Shown: positions 61,862 to 64,000 of the stretch, one piece after another | How the letters are laid out: each line of letters starts with the position of its first letter | Position numbering within the stretch: the first letter of the stretch is position 1 | Assembly (NCBI GenBank): GCA_029547025.1 | Contig: JAKPQA010000073.1 | Span: 50,085 to 114,084, forward strand | Reading direction: 5' to 3' | From: Armatimonadota bacterium | GTDB taxonomy: Bacteria; Armatimonadota; Zipacnadia; UBA1398; JAKPQA01 | Length of the DNA stretch: 64,000 nucleotides | Position numbers and translations under genes: made by a program | The notes under the pieces: generated by a model | Told to the model about the DNA's origin: nothing | What the model saw: the letters and a program-made list of their open reading frames with translations, nothing else | The model's database searches: none

Positions 61862-63640
61862 ATGGCATTCAAGCGGTTCGATCTTCTGGGACGTCAGGTC
61901 ATCCTCCACACGGAGGGCCTGATCTGCTCAAGCCCCCGCGAGATGCTGGGAAGCTCGGTGTTCCGGCGGATCGTCAGTCTCTTCTGCGACAGCCTGCGGG
62001 AGCGGCAATCACCGCTGATCGAGCCGTTTGAGCCCCCCTTCGTGGCCGGGCAGGACTGGATGGGAGTCGCGGACTTCCTCCGAGCCGTCGCCGAGAACCC
62101 CATCGAGACCATCGCGCGCATCCTGCCAGGGACCGAGCACATGACAGCACCCGGCACACGGGCCGTGCTGAACGACTTCGTCCAGGAGCTGTACAACTTC
62201 TGGCGGCGATTCGACCGGTATGTGGTTCTGCATTCGGAGCCGGGGCCCACCAGCATGGACCGGCGTCCCTATCGCGCCTTCAACTCGACCATCGAAGGTC
62301 TGGGCCACATTGTTCGTGCGGCGTACCGTGACATCGCTGAGAACATCACCGGAGACCATCCCAATGTCTACCGGCAGGTGGCGGCGGGATGCAACATCGG
62401 CCTCATTGCTACACCGCGGACGCTACCCCTGCCGTCACCCTATGCCGAGCTGCTCGACGGGATCCCCGTCATCCGGCAGGTGTGGATGACACCCCCCATG
62501 ATCATGGATCCCCCGACGAACACCCGGTCGGGCCAGTTTGTGAGGGTCGACGAGAACCCTCTCGGCCGGTTTCGCCCGGAGCGCACCCGGTGGCTCTGTT
62601 ACCCGGCCCGAGTCGGACCCATGGTGGTCCACGTGTGCTTCCACGCCCAATTCATGGGGCTTGGTTGCGCCCTCGCGAACCTGTTCGAGCTGGCCACCGA
62701 CGATCAGCTCGCCCAGCCAGCCAGTGCGCTGTATTTCTACGGCGTGCCCCCCGAGGAACTCGCCGGCCTGGGCGATTCCCAGACGGTGTTCTTCGATGAC
62801 GAGACCGCGGGGCTGCTGGTGGCCGCGGTACCCGGCGCCGAGAGGTATGGCTACTTCGGTTATCTCAAGAAGATGATCCTCACCCTTCACAATGCGTCGG
62901 CGATGAAGCAGGGGCTGATGCCATTCCATGGCGCCATGGTTCGCATCGCACTGCGCGATGGCCCCGAGGCGAACGTGCTCATCATCGGCGACACGGCGAC
63001 GGGCAAGTCCGAGTCGCTGGAGGCCCTGCGGCTGCTGGGTGGGTCGCGGGTTCGGCGAATTCGGGTCGTAGCCGACGACATGGGGTCGCTCCGCATTGGC
63101 GGCGATGGCCGCCTGTTGGCCTACGGCACGGAGATCGGCGCTTTCGTGCGGCTCGATGACCTCCAGCAGGGGTATGTGTTCGGCCAGGTAGACCGCGCAA
63201 TCATCATGAGCCCGCATCGAACCAATGCGCGCGTCGTGCTCCCGGTAACCACGCTGGCCGAGGTGCTTGCGGGCGCCCCGGTGGACTTCCTGCTCTACGC
63301 CAACAACTACGAGCCAGTGGGGCCGGACGTCCCGGCCATCGAGCCGCTCCCATCGGCCGAGCGGGCGTTCGAGGTGTTCCGCGAAGGCCAGGCTATGTCG
63401 AAGGGGACTACGACAGCGACCGGCCTCACCCGGTGTTACTTCGCCAACATCTTCGGCCCGCCGCAGTACCTCGCGCTGCACGATCAGCTGGCGCGCCGGG
63501 TGTTTGAGGCAGCCTATGCCTCGGGCGTCTATGTCGGGCAGATCCGCACCCAGCTGGGTATCGACGGCATGGCGACGGCGGGCCCCCAGGCCGCGGCCGA
63601 AGCGCTGCTGGAACTCATCGCCCGCCGCGGCACCGCGTAG
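61862..63640 (+). CDS. PEPCK/HprK-like P-loop protein
   Basis: 592 aa. The C-terminal half has the phosphoenolpyruvate carboxykinase/HPr-kinase type P-loop, LIIGDTATGKSES (GDTATGKS at residues 376-383), then VVADDMGSL and GTEIGAFVRLDDL. The preceding MPFHGAMVRIALRDG region and the later ARVVLPVTTLAEVLAG fit the same superfamily. The N-terminal 340 residues (LLGRQVILHTEGLICSSPREMLGS) are not recognised. PEPCK in the strict sense is not proven; a kinase-like role is equally possible. The ATG at 61862 has GGAG about 5 nt upstream. Coupled to the DUF2294 gene. Confidence 0.7.
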   Translation: MAFKRFDLLGRQVILHTEGLICSSPREMLGSSVFRRIVSLFCDSLRERQSPLIEPFEPPFVAGQDWMGVADFLRAVAENPIETIARILPGTEHMTAPGTRAVLNDFVQELYNFWRRFDRYVVLHSEPGPTSMDRRPYRAFNSTIEGLGHIVRAAYRDIAENITGDHPNVYRQVAAGCNIGLIATPRTLPLPSPYAELLDGIPVIRQVWMTPPMIMDPPTNTRSGQFVRVDENPLGRFRPERTRWLCYPARVGPMVVHVCFHAQFMGLGCALANLFELATDDQLAQPASALYFYGVPPEELAGLGDSQTVFFDDETAGLLVAAVPGAERYGYFGYLKKMILTLHNASAMKQGLMPFHGAMVRIALRDGPEANVLIIGDTATGKSESLEALRLLGGSRVRRIRVVADDMGSLRIGGDGRLLAYGTEIGAFVRLDDLQQGYVFGQVDRAIIMSPHRTNARVVLPVTTLAEVLAGAPVDFLLYANNYEPVGPDVPAIEPLPSAERAFEVFREGQAMSKGTTTATGLTRCYFANIFGPPQYLALHDQLARRVFEAAYASGVYVGQIRTQLGIDGMATAGPQAAAEALLELIARRGTA

Positions 63641-63659
63641 CGCCCCGCATGCCCGGCGT

Positions 63660-64000
63660 CCGGAGCCCCCGACGTGGAGCGACTCTCCTGCCCGGGGCAT
63701 CGGCGGCAACCTAGGCCCGGGCGGTGCGCGGAAGGCCCGTACCCCGCACTGCCCCCTCTTCCGCAGGGCACCCCAGAACGCCGCAGGCTCCCTGCTTCGG
63801 CCGGATGGCGTCCTTCCCGCTGCGCGGGCGCCTTCCATGGTGGTTCGTACGGTCTTCGGAGGGGCCGAATAGGGGCATTGGCGGTAACACAGGGCCCTTG
63901 GCCGGGCGGCTGGGTCTCGCGAAGGTCGCGCGGAACGCCCGCCTGGTCTGGCGGAGGGGCCGCACAGGGGGGCGCCCAGAGGGCGCGGGGCCCCTGACCG
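63660..64000 (+). repeat. Dispersed repeat, copy 4, running off the window edge
   Basis: 63872-64000 is a close copy of 17151-17260, including 50 identical nt (63900-63949), beginning with the terminal repeat GGGGCATTGGCGGTAACAC. 63801-63838 matches the reverse complement of 12512-12550. Between 63690 and 63730 a degenerate second copy of the terminal motif occurs (GCATCGGCGGCAACC). The element continues past the edge. No gene is seen here. Confidence 0.75.

Overview
The window is about 64 kb of high-GC bacterial DNA with dense, mostly short operons. There is no phage, plasmid, transposase or CRISPR signature. kdsC (a Kdo-pathway phosphatase) and murJ point to a didermic, peptidoglycan-containing cell. 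The mix of Tat-exported Gfo/Idh/MocA oxidoreductases, CBM9-like and discoidin-bearing secreted proteins, several exported glycosidases, a SpoIID-like protein, copper-amine-oxidase-N-like domains, a DUF2330 protein, FolE2 and an RqcH-type NFACT protein resembles uncultured saccharolytic lineages such as Armatimonadota, Hydrogenedentota or Lentisphaerota. This assignment is an inference, not a placement.

Layout. 0-7 kb: end of a receiver-domain protein, SDR dehydrogenase, M20 amidohydrolase, MFS transporter, exported CBM9-like protein, Tat-exported oxidoreductase. 7.2-9.1 kb: tRNA-Phe with clear promoter and terminator, then murJ. 9.3-12.4 kb: a hairpin-rich leader and the overlapping pyrB-pyrK-pyrD operon; pyrB carries a PyrI-like zinc domain. 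12.4-17.5 kb: oxidoreductase, short MoaA and an exported glycosidase-like protein, bracketed by two copies of a dispersed repeat. 17.5-23 kb, all minus strand: creatininase-like protein, a glycyl radical enzyme with an unusual active-site motif, two paralogous membrane-anchored proteins, a single-domain response regulator and a secreted protein. 23-28.6 kb, minus strand: kdsC, metallophosphoesterase, a tiny membrane protein and two GT-C-type membrane glycosyltransferases in a tightly overlapping operon, plus tpx upstream. 29-36 kb: GH36-like galactosidase with discoidin domain, DUF2330 protein with an apparent frameshift, lipoprotein, RNase PH. 36-44 kb: clan-A glycosidase, M55 D-aminopeptidase, SpoIID-like protein, Sua5/YrdC, copper-amine-oxidase-N-like protein, GAF/HD-GYP protein. 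44-49 kb: FliK-like and FlhB-C-like proteins, hypA and hypB, TPR protein. 49-52 kb: a large glycosidase-like protein. 52-59 kb: metK, gmk, NFACT, rdgB, flavin reductase, ABC transporter, folE2. 59-64 kb: motA-motB, a DUF2294/MpsC-like protein with a large PEPCK/HprK-like P-loop protein, then more repeat copies.

How it fits together. The exported glycosidases, carbohydrate-binding proteins, sugar-type oxidoreductases and transporters suggest growth on complex glycans. Housekeeping blocks (pyrimidine synthesis, SAM, nucleotide sanitation, ribosome rescue) sit between them. Translational coupling by 4-nt stop/start overlaps (ATGA, GTGA, and inferred CTGA and TTGA) is common. At least two genes seem to use CTG starts, and gmk and the NFACT gene appear to be transcribed divergently as near-leaderless messages. 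The most unusual items are the dispersed repeat family with terminal inverted repeats, the PyrB-PyrI zinc-domain fusion with its structured leader, the orphan perfect sigma-70 promoter aimed antisense into a glycosidase gene, the GCHW glycyl radical enzyme, and the MpsC/PEPCK-like pair behind a palindromic promoter.
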